Below are positions 54,202 to 63,420 of a DNA stretch of 64,000 bases, in pieces (position 1 is the first letter of the stretch; each line of letters begins with the position of its first letter). Position numbers and translations under genes: made by a program. This DNA comes from Aurantiacibacter marinus (GTDB taxonomy: Bacteria > Pseudomonadota > Alphaproteobacteria > Sphingomonadales > Sphingomonadaceae): the NCBI RefSeq assembly GCF_001021555.1, contig NZ_LDCP01000002.1:124001-188000 (forward strand), given 5' to 3'. The notes under the pieces were generated by a model that searched no databases, was not told the origin of the DNA, and saw only the letters and a program-made list of their open reading frames with translations.

Positions 54202-54232
54202 TCCCTCCCCGCTACGAACCCAGGGGGAACGC

Positions 54233-55867
54233 ATGGCGGAAACTGCCGCAGAAGTAATTCACGAACCCAGCGCGAAAGAAATTCGCCTCGTTATCGGCGC
54301 GAGTAGCGCCGGTACAATTTTCGAATGGTACGATTTCTTCATCTATGGAACGCTGTTTGCGCTAATCGGGCAGGCGTTCTTCCCCAGCGATAACGAAACG
54401 CTGCAGATCCTGCTGGTATGGGCGGGCTTTGCAATAGGTTTCGGCTTCCGTCCACTGGGCGCGATCCTGTTTGGATACCTGGGCGATAAGCTCGGTCGCA
54501 AATACACATTCCTGGTCACCGTTACGCTTATGGGAATTGCCACTGCCGGGGTCGGGCTTGTGCCAAGCGCGGAGAGCATCGGCCTGTGGGCACCGGCCAT
54601 CGTCATCGTATTGCGCATCCTTCAGGGCCTCGCACTTGGCGGTGAATACGGCGGAGCGGCGATCTATGTCGCTGAACATGCGCCTCCCGAAAAGCGTGGA
54701 TTTTACACCAGTTTCATTCAGGCCAGCGTTGTTGGCGGATTTGTTCTGAGCATCGTGGTCGTACTGGTTTGCCGTGCGCTAATTCCTGAAGAACAATTTG
54801 CCGATTGGGGCTGGCGCGTGCCGTTCCTCCTTTCGGTCGTCCTTCTCGGGATTTCGTTGTGGATGCGGTTGAAGCTTAATGAAAGTCCCGTGTTCCGCGC
54901 CATGAAGGCGGAAGGCAACATGTCGGGAAATCCCTTTGTCGAAAGCTTCACCTACCCCGGAAACAGGAAACGTATCCTGATTGCTTTTGGCGTGTCCGGT
55001 ATTCTTACGACAATCTGGTATTCTGCGTTTTTTTCCAGCCTGTCTTTCCTCCAGCGCGATATGCGGTTGGAAGAGAGTATTGTTGAAACCGTGCTGCTTA
55101 TCGCAGGATTTCTGTCGATGGGCTTTTACGTTCTTGTCGGAAAATGGTCCGATAAAGTTGGCCGGAAAAAGCCCATCATGATCGGCGCGCTGTTAACGCT
55201 CATCCTGATATTCCCGCTGTTCTGGGGCCTTGGCAAACTGGCCAACCCCAATCTTTCCGAGGCAGCTGCTGCCAACCCTGTCGTCGTCTCCGGCCCTGAA
55301 TGCACAACTGATCCGTTCGCTGACCTGTTCGATCGGGAACAGACTGCTTGCGGAAGCATCCTGGAAGCGCTGACCTCCAGCGGAGTGCGGTATGAGCGCG
55401 TTCCGGCGGAAACCCTCTCATTGTCGGTTGGCGGTGAGGAAATCACAATCGTAGACGAATGGCTGGAAGATAGCACTGCGAGGCGAAATGGTATCCAGAG
55501 CGCTTTGACCGAAAGGGGTTTTGATTTTTCCCGTCAGTCCCCGCCGATGATCAATCTGATCGGTATCCTTGGAATATTGCTGGTTACGGCGTTCCTGTCA
55601 GCGCTGACATATGGCTCGGTTGCCGCGCTGTTGACGGAAATGTTCCCGCCAAAGATCCGGTACAGTTCCATGTCGATCCCTTACCACTTCGGGGCAGGCT
55701 TCCTGGGCGGCTTCCTCCCGCTCATCTCCGGCTTCATTGTTGCGCGAACAGGAGATATCTTCGCAGGTCTCTGGTACACTTGGGTCGTGGTTGCGATCGG
55801 GGCAGTTATCGCAGGGTGGGGCCTGAAAGGCGGACCGCCGGAAGACTTCAAAGATGACCCTGTCTGA
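54233..55867 (+). CDS. MFS transporter of MHS family with soluble insert
   Basis: A 544-residue major facilitator of the metabolite:H+ symporter group (ProP/ShiA-like): FEWYDFFIYGT, GDKLGRKYTF, LRILQGLALGGEYGGAAIY and RGFYTSFIQ are typical. An unusual ~100-residue polar insert (about 334-440), with two cysteines (C357 and C373), separates a hydrophobic C-half helix from the last helices, which resume at GILGILLV. AGGGGGAAC precedes the ATG at 54233; earlier starts give no homology. Substrate unknown. Its stop shares a base with alr. Confidence 0.88.
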   Translation: MAETAAEVIHEPSAKEIRLVIGASSAGTIFEWYDFFIYGTLFALIGQAFFPSDNETLQILLVWAGFAIGFGFRPLGAILFGYLGDKLGRKYTFLVTVTLMGIATAGVGLVPSAESIGLWAPAIVIVLRILQGLALGGEYGGAAIYVAEHAPPEKRGFYTSFIQASVVGGFVLSIVVVLVCRALIPEEQFADWGWRVPFLLSVVLLGISLWMRLKLNESPVFRAMKAEGNMSGNPFVESFTYPGNRKRILIAFGVSGILTTIWYSAFFSSLSFLQRDMRLEESIVETVLLIAGFLSMGFYVLVGKWSDKVGRKKPIMIGALLTLILIFPLFWGLGKLANPNLSEAAAANPVVVSGPECTTDPFADLFDREQTACGSILEALTSSGVRYERVPAETLSLSVGGEEITIVDEWLEDSTARRNGIQSALTERGFDFSRQSPPMINLIGILGILLVTAFLSALTYGSVAALLTEMFPPKIRYSSMSIPYHFGAGFLGGFLPLISGFIVARTGDIFAGLWYTWVVVAIGAVIAGWGLKGGPPEDFKDDPV

Positions 55868-56913
55868 TGACTCTGCCTGAAGAACCACCCCGCAGTTTGC
55901 GTCTGCGTTTGGACCGGATGGCGTTGGCGGCGAACTGGCGGGCGCTGGACCGTCTGTCTGGCGAAGCCATGGCTGGCGCGGCAGTGAAGGCAGATGCGTA
56001 TGGCCTGGGTGTCGATGCCGTCGTCCCCGCATTATGTGACGCCGGTTCTCGGCATTTCTTTCTGGCGCACTGGAGCGAAGTCGCCGCTGTTCTGGAGCAT
56101 GTTGCGGGCAGCGCGATCAGCGTGCTGCACGGCGTGCGCAATGCAGAAGAAGCCGCATTCGCACAGGCAACCGGAGTGATCCCCACCATCAATTCGCTGC
56201 GGCAGGCGAAGCTATGGACTGAAAGCGGCGGCGGCACCTGTCATCTGATGGTAGACACAGGCATCAACCGGCTCGGCATGGCACTGGCAGAACTGGGCGA
56301 TCCGCTGGTGCAATCGCTCGACGTGGACATACTCATGTCGCACCTCGCCTCGGCAGACGAGGCTAGTCCCCAGAACGCGCGTCAACTTGGTCTTTTTCAT
56401 CAGGCTACGCAGCAGGTGCAGGCAGGCCGCCTCAGCCTCGCAAACTCTGCGGGGATCATGCTCGGGACCGACTATCATTTTGATCTGACGCGTCCGGGGT
56501 TGGCATTGTATGGCGGCATCGCGCATCCCGGTCTGGCCGGGCATATCGCACAGGTCGCCTACCCGCAGGCAGCGATAATTCAAACGCGCCAACTGACTGC
56601 TGGCGACTCGGTCGGATACAATGCCCTCTGGACCGCTCGGCAGCCAACGCGTGTTGGCACTGTATCTATCGGTTATGCCGATGGATTTTTAAGGACGATG
56701 GGCCCCGGAAGTGCGCTGCAACATGCCGGTGACCTCCTTCCTGTGCTTGGCAGAGTATCAATGGACATGATCGTGGTCGATCTTACAGGTAGCGATGCAG
56801 AAGAAGGTGATTTCATTGACTTACCTGGAGATTTGCCGGCGCTTGCGCAGAGCAGCGGTCTTTCCCAATATGAAATCCTGACGTTGATGGGGCGGCGTTT
56901 CGATCGGGGTTAA
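55867..56913 (+). CDS. alr: Alanine racemase
   Basis: PLP enzyme making D-alanine for peptidoglycan, 348 residues. PLP lysine K41 in AAVKADAYGLG; substrate loop GTCHLMVDTGINRLGM; HLASADEAS; the catalytic-tyrosine block GDSVGYNALWTA; and GRVSMDMIVVD. Its ATG shares its A with the MFS stop (TGATG), so the two are coupled. Shorter than typical Alr only at the N-terminus. Confidence 0.93.
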   Translation: MTLPEEPPRSLRLRLDRMALAANWRALDRLSGEAMAGAAVKADAYGLGVDAVVPALCDAGSRHFFLAHWSEVAAVLEHVAGSAISVLHGVRNAEEAAFAQATGVIPTINSLRQAKLWTESGGGTCHLMVDTGINRLGMALAELGDPLVQSLDVDILMSHLASADEASPQNARQLGLFHQATQQVQAGRLSLANSAGIMLGTDYHFDLTRPGLALYGGIAHPGLAGHIAQVAYPQAAIIQTRQLTAGDSVGYNALWTARQPTRVGTVSIGYADGFLRTMGPGSALQHAGDLLPVLGRVSMDMIVVDLTGSDAEEGDFIDLPGDLPALAQSSGLSQYEILTLMGRRFDRG

Positions 56914-56932
56914 CGCAGCTGTCATACCGCAA

Positions 56933-56952
56933 TTGCAAACTGCGTGCTGCAA
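56933..56952 (+). promoter_or_regulatory. Possible PhaR operator dyad
   Basis: TTGCA-N10-TGCAA with CTGC elements lies 38 bases upstream of phaR. Paracoccus PhaR binds TGC-rich inverted sites and represses its own gene, so this is a plausible autoregulatory site, not proven. Confidence 0.25.
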
Positions 56953-56989
56953 GTGCTAAGTCAGGGTAACGCAATTAAGGTAATTCCCT

Positions 56990-57562
56990 ATGGCCGAAAC
57001 GGCTGACAAGAACTCAGATCTCGTGATTATCAAGAAATACGCTAACCGGCGGCTCTATAACACGCGATCTTCAAGCTACATCACGCTCGACGATCTGGCT
57101 GTGATGGTCCGCGAAGATGTCGATTTTCAGGTCCTCGACGCGAAGACCGGTAATGACATTACGCATTCCATCCTGACGCAGATCATCATGGAGGAAGAGG
57201 CCAATGGTGAGCACATGCTGCCGGTCAGCTTCCTGCGCCAACTTATTGGTATGTATGGCAATTCTATGCAGGCGATGATGCCGCCATACCTTGAAGCCGC
57301 GATGGTCAATTTCGAAACGAACCAGAGCAAGCTGCAGGATGCATTCAAGTCCAGCATGGGGACGAATGCTCTGACACGGATGGCAGAAACGAACATGGCA
57401 ATGTTCCAGGCTGCCACCCAGGCATTTATGCCGGGTGCAGCGGAACAGCCAGCTCCGGCGGCGGCTCCCAAAGCCGGCAATGACAGTGGCCGCGACGATA
57501 TCGACTCGCTGCGAGCGCAGATGGCCGAAATGCAGAGAAAGCTCGATCAGATCGACGACTAG
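56990..57562 (+). CDS. phaR: Polyhydroxyalkanoate synthesis repressor PhaR
   Basis: A 190-residue PhaR: the N-terminal DNA-binding domain IIKKYANRRLYNTRSSSYITLDDLAVMVR, then the PHB-accumulation domain DFQVLDAKTGNDITHSIL and QIIMEEE, and a Gln/Ala-rich C-terminus. PhaR senses polyhydroxybutyrate granules and represses phasin genes, so the organism likely stores PHA. No pha synthase gene is in this window. Confidence 0.95.
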   Translation: MAETADKNSDLVIIKKYANRRLYNTRSSSYITLDDLAVMVREDVDFQVLDAKTGNDITHSILTQIIMEEEANGEHMLPVSFLRQLIGMYGNSMQAMMPPYLEAAMVNFETNQSKLQDAFKSSMGTNALTRMAETNMAMFQAATQAFMPGAAEQPAPAAAPKAGNDSGRDDIDSLRAQMAEMQRKLDQIDD

Positions 57563-57675
57563 CGCGATTTGCTTCCCGCAAGTCACGCTATTTTCCCACG
57601 CCAACCTCTCGACTCGGCGCATGGCTCGCGTCATTGGAGAATCTTGTCATTTGTCCGAGCCGGGGAAGTTTTTGC

Positions 57676-59220
57676 ATGTCCGCCATTCGCCACGCCCTTT
57701 CAATCAAGCGCGAAGATGATTTCGCCCAGTGGTATCAGGAAGTTATTTCAGCTGCCGATATGGCCGAAGAATCAGGTGTACGCGGCTGCATGGTGATCAA
57801 GCCTTGGGGTTATGGGATCTGGGAAAGAATGCAGCGCTTGCTGGATGACCGCATCAAACAAGCTGGCGTGCAAAACGCATACTTTCCGCTCTTCATCCCG
57901 CTGGCCAATTTTGAACGCGAGGCTGCCCACGTCGAAGGCTTTGCCAAGGAAATGGCAGTTGTCACTCATCACCGGCTGATCGCCGACGGAGAAGGTGGCC
58001 TCGTACCCGATCCTGCAGCCAAGCTGGAAGAACCGCTTGTTGTGCGCCCAACATCGGAAACGATCATTGGCGACGCCATGAGCCGCTGGATCCAGAGCTG
58101 GCGCGATCTGCCGCTGAAGCTGAATCAGTGGGCCAATGTTGTACGCTGGGAAATGCGCACTCGCATGTTCCTGCGCACCAGCGAATTCCTGTGGCAGGAA
58201 GGGCATACAGCCCATGCGACTGCGGAAGAGGCGAAAGTGGAAACGATGCGCGCGTTGGAAATGTACCGCGCGTTTGCCGAAGAAGATGTCGCTCTGCCTG
58301 TTATCGCAGGAGAAAAACCTGAAAATGAGCGGTTTCCCGGTGCACGGGAAACGTGGTCGATCGAAGCTATGATGCAGGATGGCAAGGCGCTTCAGGCAGG
58401 CACCAGCCACTATCTCGGCACCAATTTCGCAGAGGCTGCCAATATCCGGTACCAAGATCGCGAAGGCGGCCAGGAGCTGTGCCATACGGTCAGCTGGGGC
58501 ATGTCTACCCGCATGGTTGGCGGGCTCATCATGACCCATGGTGATGATGATGGATTGCGGGTTCCGCCTGCACTGGCACCATTTCAAGTCGTTATTCTGC
58601 CAATGCTGCGGGATAAGCCTGAAGATGCTGCACTACTGGAATACTGTGAAGCCTTGCGCGCGAGTTTAGCAGGGCAGAGTGCCTTGGGTGAACCTTTGCG
58701 CGTCCTTCTTGATACGCGGCCGGGCAAGGCCGCGGCGAAACGGTGGGACTGGGTCCGGAAAGGCGCGCCGGTTATCATCGAAGTTGGCGGACGCGACATG
58801 GAAAATGGAGTCGTCAGTCTGCTGCGCCGTGATGCGCTGTGGGATATCAACACCGGCAAACCTGCCTTCGAAAATCCGACCTGCGAAGCAGCGGCGCAAA
58901 CAGTTCCCACGATTCTTGCCGGGATGCAAAGCGGCCTATTCACAGAGGCGCGCGACCGCCGGGAAGCCAATATTATCCGCGACATCACCGACATGGCCGG
59001 ACTTTCAGAATATTACGGCGAAGATCAGCACCGTCCCGGCTGGGTAGAAGTGCAATGGTCCAAGCCAAGTGGGGAAGGGCTGGAGGCGGTCATATCGCAG
59101 CTAAAAGCGCTCAAACTGACATTCCGCAATGTGCCCATGAACACGCCGCCGGCAGACGGCAGCTGTATTTTCACCGGAAAACCTGCAGTAGAGCGAATAT
59201 ACGTCGCACGCGCTTATTGA
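57676..59220 (+). CDS. proS: Prolyl-tRNA synthetase (short, archaeal-type)
   Basis: Charges tRNA-Pro. At 514 residues it is the short form lacking the bacterial editing insert, resembling the archaeal/eukaryotic-like group found in alphaproteobacteria. Motifs: VIKPWGYGIWERMQRLLD, NAYFPLFIPLANF, the class II motif RPTSETIIGDAMSRW, RTSEFLWQEGHTAH and TSHYLGTNFAEAANI. The ATG at 57676 is preferred; an earlier ATG adds 14 residues without homology. The GGGGAAG upstream is 8-9 bases away. Confidence 0.95.
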   Translation: MSAIRHALSIKREDDFAQWYQEVISAADMAEESGVRGCMVIKPWGYGIWERMQRLLDDRIKQAGVQNAYFPLFIPLANFEREAAHVEGFAKEMAVVTHHRLIADGEGGLVPDPAAKLEEPLVVRPTSETIIGDAMSRWIQSWRDLPLKLNQWANVVRWEMRTRMFLRTSEFLWQEGHTAHATAEEAKVETMRALEMYRAFAEEDVALPVIAGEKPENERFPGARETWSIEAMMQDGKALQAGTSHYLGTNFAEAANIRYQDREGGQELCHTVSWGMSTRMVGGLIMTHGDDDGLRVPPALAPFQVVILPMLRDKPEDAALLEYCEALRASLAGQSALGEPLRVLLDTRPGKAAAKRWDWVRKGAPVIIEVGGRDMENGVVSLLRRDALWDINTGKPAFENPTCEAAAQTVPTILAGMQSGLFTEARDRREANIIRDITDMAGLSEYYGEDQHRPGWVEVQWSKPSGEGLEAVISQLKALKLTFRNVPMNTPPADGSCIFTGKPAVERIYVARAY

Positions 59221-59244
59221 ACAAAACCAAGGGGGGCCATTTCG

Positions 59245-59835
59245 ATGATCGACGCCATCAAGTACAATTTCGGCAAACTGGGTGACTTTTCCGGGCGCGA
59301 TGGCCGGCCAACCTTTTGGTGGTACGTTCTTTTTCTTGTGGTAGCGCAATTCGTGCTCGGCATGCTAGCCAGTATTCCGCTCATCATTGCTGGAATGGGA
59401 ACTGCACTTGATGCGGCTCAGTCCGGTGCCGGTCAGGAACAGATGCAGGCAGAAATGTTTACCGGGATGGCGGATGCGATGGGGACGCAGATCTATATCT
59501 CGGCAGCGATTTCAGTGGTCTTCATTCTGATGCTCGCAGCATCATTTGTGCGGCGGCTGCACGATGGTGGCTTCTCCGGGTATCTTGCGCTTGTTCCGAT
59601 AGCGCTCCAGATTATCGCAATCGGCGGAAGCATCGCAATGATAGACAGCATGGGCGCAATTTTCGCCGCTGCCGCCGACCCCGCTGAAATGGAGCGATTG
59701 CAGGCCCAATTGACACTACATTGGTCCAACATTGCTGGTTGGCTCGCCATGTTGTTTGTGATCGGTTTTGGCGTGATGAAGTCGCAGGATGGGCCCAACC
59801 GCTATGGCGAGATGCCGGCAGCGCCGGGACGGTAA
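59245..59835 (+). CDS. DUF805 membrane protein
   Basis: A 196-residue DUF805 protein: an N-terminal cytoplasmic FSGRDGRPTFWWYVLF motif, three or four helices and the family's RRLHDGGFSG loop followed by helices. Function unknown; family members are common near envelope genes. GGGGGG is upstream of the ATG. It is followed by the convergent M3 peptidase. Confidence 0.87.
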   Translation: MIDAIKYNFGKLGDFSGRDGRPTFWWYVLFLVVAQFVLGMLASIPLIIAGMGTALDAAQSGAGQEQMQAEMFTGMADAMGTQIYISAAISVVFILMLAASFVRRLHDGGFSGYLALVPIALQIIAIGGSIAMIDSMGAIFAAAADPAEMERLQAQLTLHWSNIAGWLAMLFVIGFGVMKSQDGPNRYGEMPAAPGR

Positions 59836-59863
59836 AGCCCGGGCTCCTCACCAAGTCGCTGGG

Positions 59864-61855
59864 CTATTCTCCCGGCAGGCCGCGCTCCAAAGTTTCGCGG
59901 AAAGCGTCGAAGGATATGGTCCGCCCGGTAAAATCACGAACCAGTTGCGCCGCTGGTTTGGTGCCACCCGGCTCCAGCACCAGCCGGCGATAGTCCGCCG
60001 CAGTCTCCGGGTTGGTAATACCTTCGGCAAGGAAGCGGCTGAACATTTCGGCCGCAATCACGCGGGACCAGCCGTAGGTGTAATAGGCCGCGCCGTAGCC
60101 ATCCAGATGGCCGAACGCCGCCTGCATTTCCTGCGTCGGAGAAATCGGCGTCAGCGAGTAATCCTGCTGCCAATCACGCGCCGCCTCGCCCAAATCGCCT
60201 GGAATGGGCTGGGTGTAGAAATTATACGATGTCGCAGTCAGGCCCAGCTGCCGCATCTCGCCCATACCCTGCCCAAAGTAACGGACCGCATTCATACGTT
60301 CCACCAGATCGCGCGGGATAGTCTCGCCTTCAGCGTTTACCGCGAAGCTGGCCAAAGTGTCATAATCGTAAACCCAGTTTTCAAGGATCTGCGACGGAGC
60401 TTCGATGAAGTCCCACTCCACCGTGAACATGCTAGTTCCAGCCCAGCGGTGACGGCTGCCGAAGATGAAATGCAGGACATGGCCAAATTCGTGCAGGAAG
60501 GTTTCGACCTGCCCGTGTTCCATGAGTCCATCGGGCATATTCTGGACAAGCGCCGCGACTGGAATGCCATCAACGGGTGTCCCGACATACAGCGGTACGA
60601 CATTGTTGTGGGTGTATTTACCAGGGCGCGGATGGGAATCGAGATAGAAGCGGCCAATCACCTCGCCATTTTCAATGAGCTCATACGCTTCGGCATCTTC
60701 ATGCCAGACAGGCGTATCCCAATTGCGCACTTCCACACCGAACAACTGCTGCGTCAGAGCAAAAATGCCGTCACGCACGTTGTCATGCTGGAAATACTCG
60801 CGCGCTTCCTGGCGGTCGAAGTCATAATTGGCCTGCTGCACTTTGGGCGCAAGCCAGCCCAACTGGTGCGCCTCGATCTGCTCTGCACCTGGCTGCAACT
60901 CCTGAAGCATTGCGAAAAGCTGCGCGTAATCCGCTTCTGCCACCGGACGGGCCGCGGCTTCGGTTTCAACGATCAGGTCTTCAACCTTGTCCGTGGTATT
61001 TAGCATCCGTTCGGCAAATTGCAGCTCGGCGTAATTGTCATAACCGAGCAGATCGGCAAGCTCTCCGCGCAGAGTGAATATCTGCCGCAGCACTTCGTCA
61101 TTCGCTGGCCACGCGCGCTGGGAATAAACATCCAGAACACGGCGGCGCAGATTGTCATTTACTGCGTAGGACAGGATCGGGCTCACATCGGGGGAAGCGG
61201 TCGTGATCGTGATCATCCCGTTCTCTCCGACTTCGCGCGCGTCGATATAGTCTTGTGGCAAACCGTCCAGCTCGTGCGGAGCGATTTCGATTGTGCGGCC
61301 GTCTTCCGCGATGTTCCGAGCGAACTCCACGCTGAGTGCGGCAAGCGCATCGTTGATTTCCTGCACACGGGCGCGCCCGGCATCATCCAGTGCCACGCCG
61401 GCGCGGCGGAATTGGCCGAGAATGTCAGCATGATAGTTCTGGGTAGTCGCATCGGCATCCGAGACATCAAGCGCCTCGAGCCGTTCAAACAGCGGTCGCG
61501 AAAGGCTGATTTCGCTCTGCATTCCGATGATTCGCGCCGCGCAGGCCCCGCCTGCCGCGCGCAGTTCCGGTGTGCCCATCACCTGCGCATAGAGGCCGCC
61601 TTCAAACTGGCCTGTGAATACCGTGGAGGTGATGTCGTCGTAACGCTGCAGTGTCGTTTCAACGGTTGGCTCGGCCGCATCGCCTATGATCGCATCGCGA
61701 TTGAGGTCGATCAAGCTGGCGTAATAATGGCAGCGCTCCTCAATATCCTCAACGGTAGGGTTCGCCATCACCGGCCCGACCAGATTGCTCACCTGCGCGA
61801 AAGCTGGTGTCGCAAGCATCGTGGTTGCGGCGAGTGCGATTGCGATATGCTTCAT
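59864..61855 (-). CDS. Exported M3 family metallopeptidase
   Basis: A 663-residue peptidase of the thimet/Dcp group. Signal peptide (MKHIAIALAATTMLATPAFA), helical N-domain, and the zinc motif HEFGH in VETFLHEFGHVLHF. GGGGGA precedes the ATG at 61855. Probably a periplasmic oligopeptidase. It is divergent from the M28 peptidase gene, giving an exported-peptidase pair. Confidence 0.92.
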   Translation of the reverse strand: MKHIAIALAATTMLATPAFAQVSNLVGPVMANPTVEDIEERCHYYASLIDLNRDAIIGDAAEPTVETTLQRYDDITSTVFTGQFEGGLYAQVMGTPELRAAGGACAARIIGMQSEISLSRPLFERLEALDVSDADATTQNYHADILGQFRRAGVALDDAGRARVQEINDALAALSVEFARNIAEDGRTIEIAPHELDGLPQDYIDAREVGENGMITITTASPDVSPILSYAVNDNLRRRVLDVYSQRAWPANDEVLRQIFTLRGELADLLGYDNYAELQFAERMLNTTDKVEDLIVETEAAARPVAEADYAQLFAMLQELQPGAEQIEAHQLGWLAPKVQQANYDFDRQEAREYFQHDNVRDGIFALTQQLFGVEVRNWDTPVWHEDAEAYELIENGEVIGRFYLDSHPRPGKYTHNNVVPLYVGTPVDGIPVAALVQNMPDGLMEHGQVETFLHEFGHVLHFIFGSRHRWAGTSMFTVEWDFIEAPSQILENWVYDYDTLASFAVNAEGETIPRDLVERMNAVRYFGQGMGEMRQLGLTATSYNFYTQPIPGDLGEAARDWQQDYSLTPISPTQEMQAAFGHLDGYGAAYYTYGWSRVIAAEMFSRFLAEGITNPETAADYRRLVLEPGGTKPAAQLVRDFTGRTISFDAFRETLERGLPGE

Positions 61856-61971
61856 TGATGTGTCCCCCAAGAGCCTTCAATCAGGCTGTAAAGCTAAAGC
61901 TTAGTGGTGCATTCGATCACGTGCAATCGCCCCGCTTGCCATATGCCGCAAATTGCGCGACGACCCTTGCT

Positions 61972-63402
61972 ATGCGCTATCTTCTTATGACTGCGGCAGT
62001 TATCGCCGCTCCCATCGCTCCCGCCACCGCGCAGGATGACCCCGCCGCTCCCGTTTCGCAGGAGCGATTGCAGTCCAATGTCGAGACAATGATCTCCTTC
62101 GGTACGCGCCACACGCTTTCCAGCTACGACGATCCGGAGCGCGGTATTGGTGCTGCTCTCAATTGGGGCAGGGCAGAATTTGACGAGGCCAGCGTTGCGT
62201 GCGGCGATTGCCTTGAAACGCTATTCGTAGAGGATATGCGAAGCGGCAGGCGTATTCCGGAGCCTGTGCTGATCCGTAACGCTTTAGCGATCCAGTGGGG
62301 CAGCGAACGGCCCAATGAAGTCGTCATTATCCAGGGCCACATCGACAGCCGCGGATCTGACGTCATGGACGCAGATGTTGAAGCCCCCGGCGCGAATGAC
62401 AACGCCAGCGGCAGCGCGCTGGTACTGGAAGCTGCGCGAGCACTCAGCCAGCGACAATATCCCACCACCATTATCTACGCGCTTCTCTCTGGCGAGGAAC
62501 AGGGCCTGTACGGCGGCAACGTGTTGGCCGATTATGTGACCTCGCAGGGCTGGACGGTGAAGGCCGTGCTCAACAATGATGTTGTCGGCGGATCATGCGG
62601 GTCGGACGGTGTGTGCGATGCCGATCATGTACGCGTATTCTCAGAAGGCGTGCGCGCCGATGCTGACGACGCAACCCGCGCCGCAATGCGCAGCCGCGGC
62701 GGGGCGAATGATTCGCCAAGCCGCAACCTTTCGCGTTTTCTGGATACACTGGCAGAGCGGACCGAAGGCGGGCTGGATGTTCGCCAGACATGGCGAAGCG
62801 ACCGTATGGGGCGCGGTGGTGACCATTTGCCATTCCTGGATCGTGGCTATCCAGCCATCCGCCTGTCGGTCGCCATCGAGGATTACGACCACCAGCATCA
62901 GGACCTGCGGGTCGAAGACGGCGTGACCTATGGCGACACTGCCGACGAGATGGATTTTCCATATCTCGCGCAGGTGACACGCCTGAACGTGCGCGCTGCA
63001 GATGTGCTGGCGCGTGCACCGATGCCACCGGTTGTGACAGCCGCAGGTGCGGTGCGGACATCGACCTTGTTGCAATGGGATAGCGCCCCTGATGTTGCAG
63101 CTTATCGCATATATCGACGCCGGACTGATGAAGCTTATTGGGGCAACGAACCGGTTCTTACCGTCGACACGGGAACAGAAGCCATGGATGAGTACCGGAC
63201 GTCAGGCAGCGCGTCGGTTGAATCCGATGCGACAGTGATCCTCACCAGTGATGAAGGTTTGTCGGTTGAACTGGTAGCGCAGCGAGGCGATGACTGGATA
63301 TTCGGCGTTAGCTCAGTAGCGTCGGATGGTTCCGAAAGCCCGGTGTCCAGCGCAGTCCCCGGCGGGGGTTTCTATCCGCTGCCCATCGACACAGAGGACT
63401 AA
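61972..63402 (+). CDS. Exported M28 family metallopeptidase with Fn3-like tail
   Basis: A 476-residue exported protein with a signal peptide (MRYLLMTAAV...ATAQ). M28 zinc ligands are present: H in IIQGHIDSRG, D in GANDNASG, E-E in LSGEEQGLYG, D in NNDVVGG and H in GRGGDHLPF. The last ~110 residues look like a fibronectin type III domain (PPVVTAAGAVRTSTLLQWDS and VAAYRIYRRR). Divergent from the M3 peptidase; both may act in the periplasm or outside. Rnr follows after 18 bases. Confidence 0.9.
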   Translation: MRYLLMTAAVIAAPIAPATAQDDPAAPVSQERLQSNVETMISFGTRHTLSSYDDPERGIGAALNWGRAEFDEASVACGDCLETLFVEDMRSGRRIPEPVLIRNALAIQWGSERPNEVVIIQGHIDSRGSDVMDADVEAPGANDNASGSALVLEAARALSQRQYPTTIIYALLSGEEQGLYGGNVLADYVTSQGWTVKAVLNNDVVGGSCGSDGVCDADHVRVFSEGVRADADDATRAAMRSRGGANDSPSRNLSRFLDTLAERTEGGLDVRQTWRSDRMGRGGDHLPFLDRGYPAIRLSVAIEDYDHQHQDLRVEDGVTYGDTADEMDFPYLAQVTRLNVRAADVLARAPMPPVVTAAGAVRTSTLLQWDSAPDVAAYRIYRRRTDEAYWGNEPVLTVDTGTEAMDEYRTSGSASVESDATVILTSDEGLSVELVAQRGDDWIFGVSSVASDGSESPVSSAVPGGGFYPLPIDTED

Positions 63403-63420
63403 GCCCCCATATAGCGGGCC

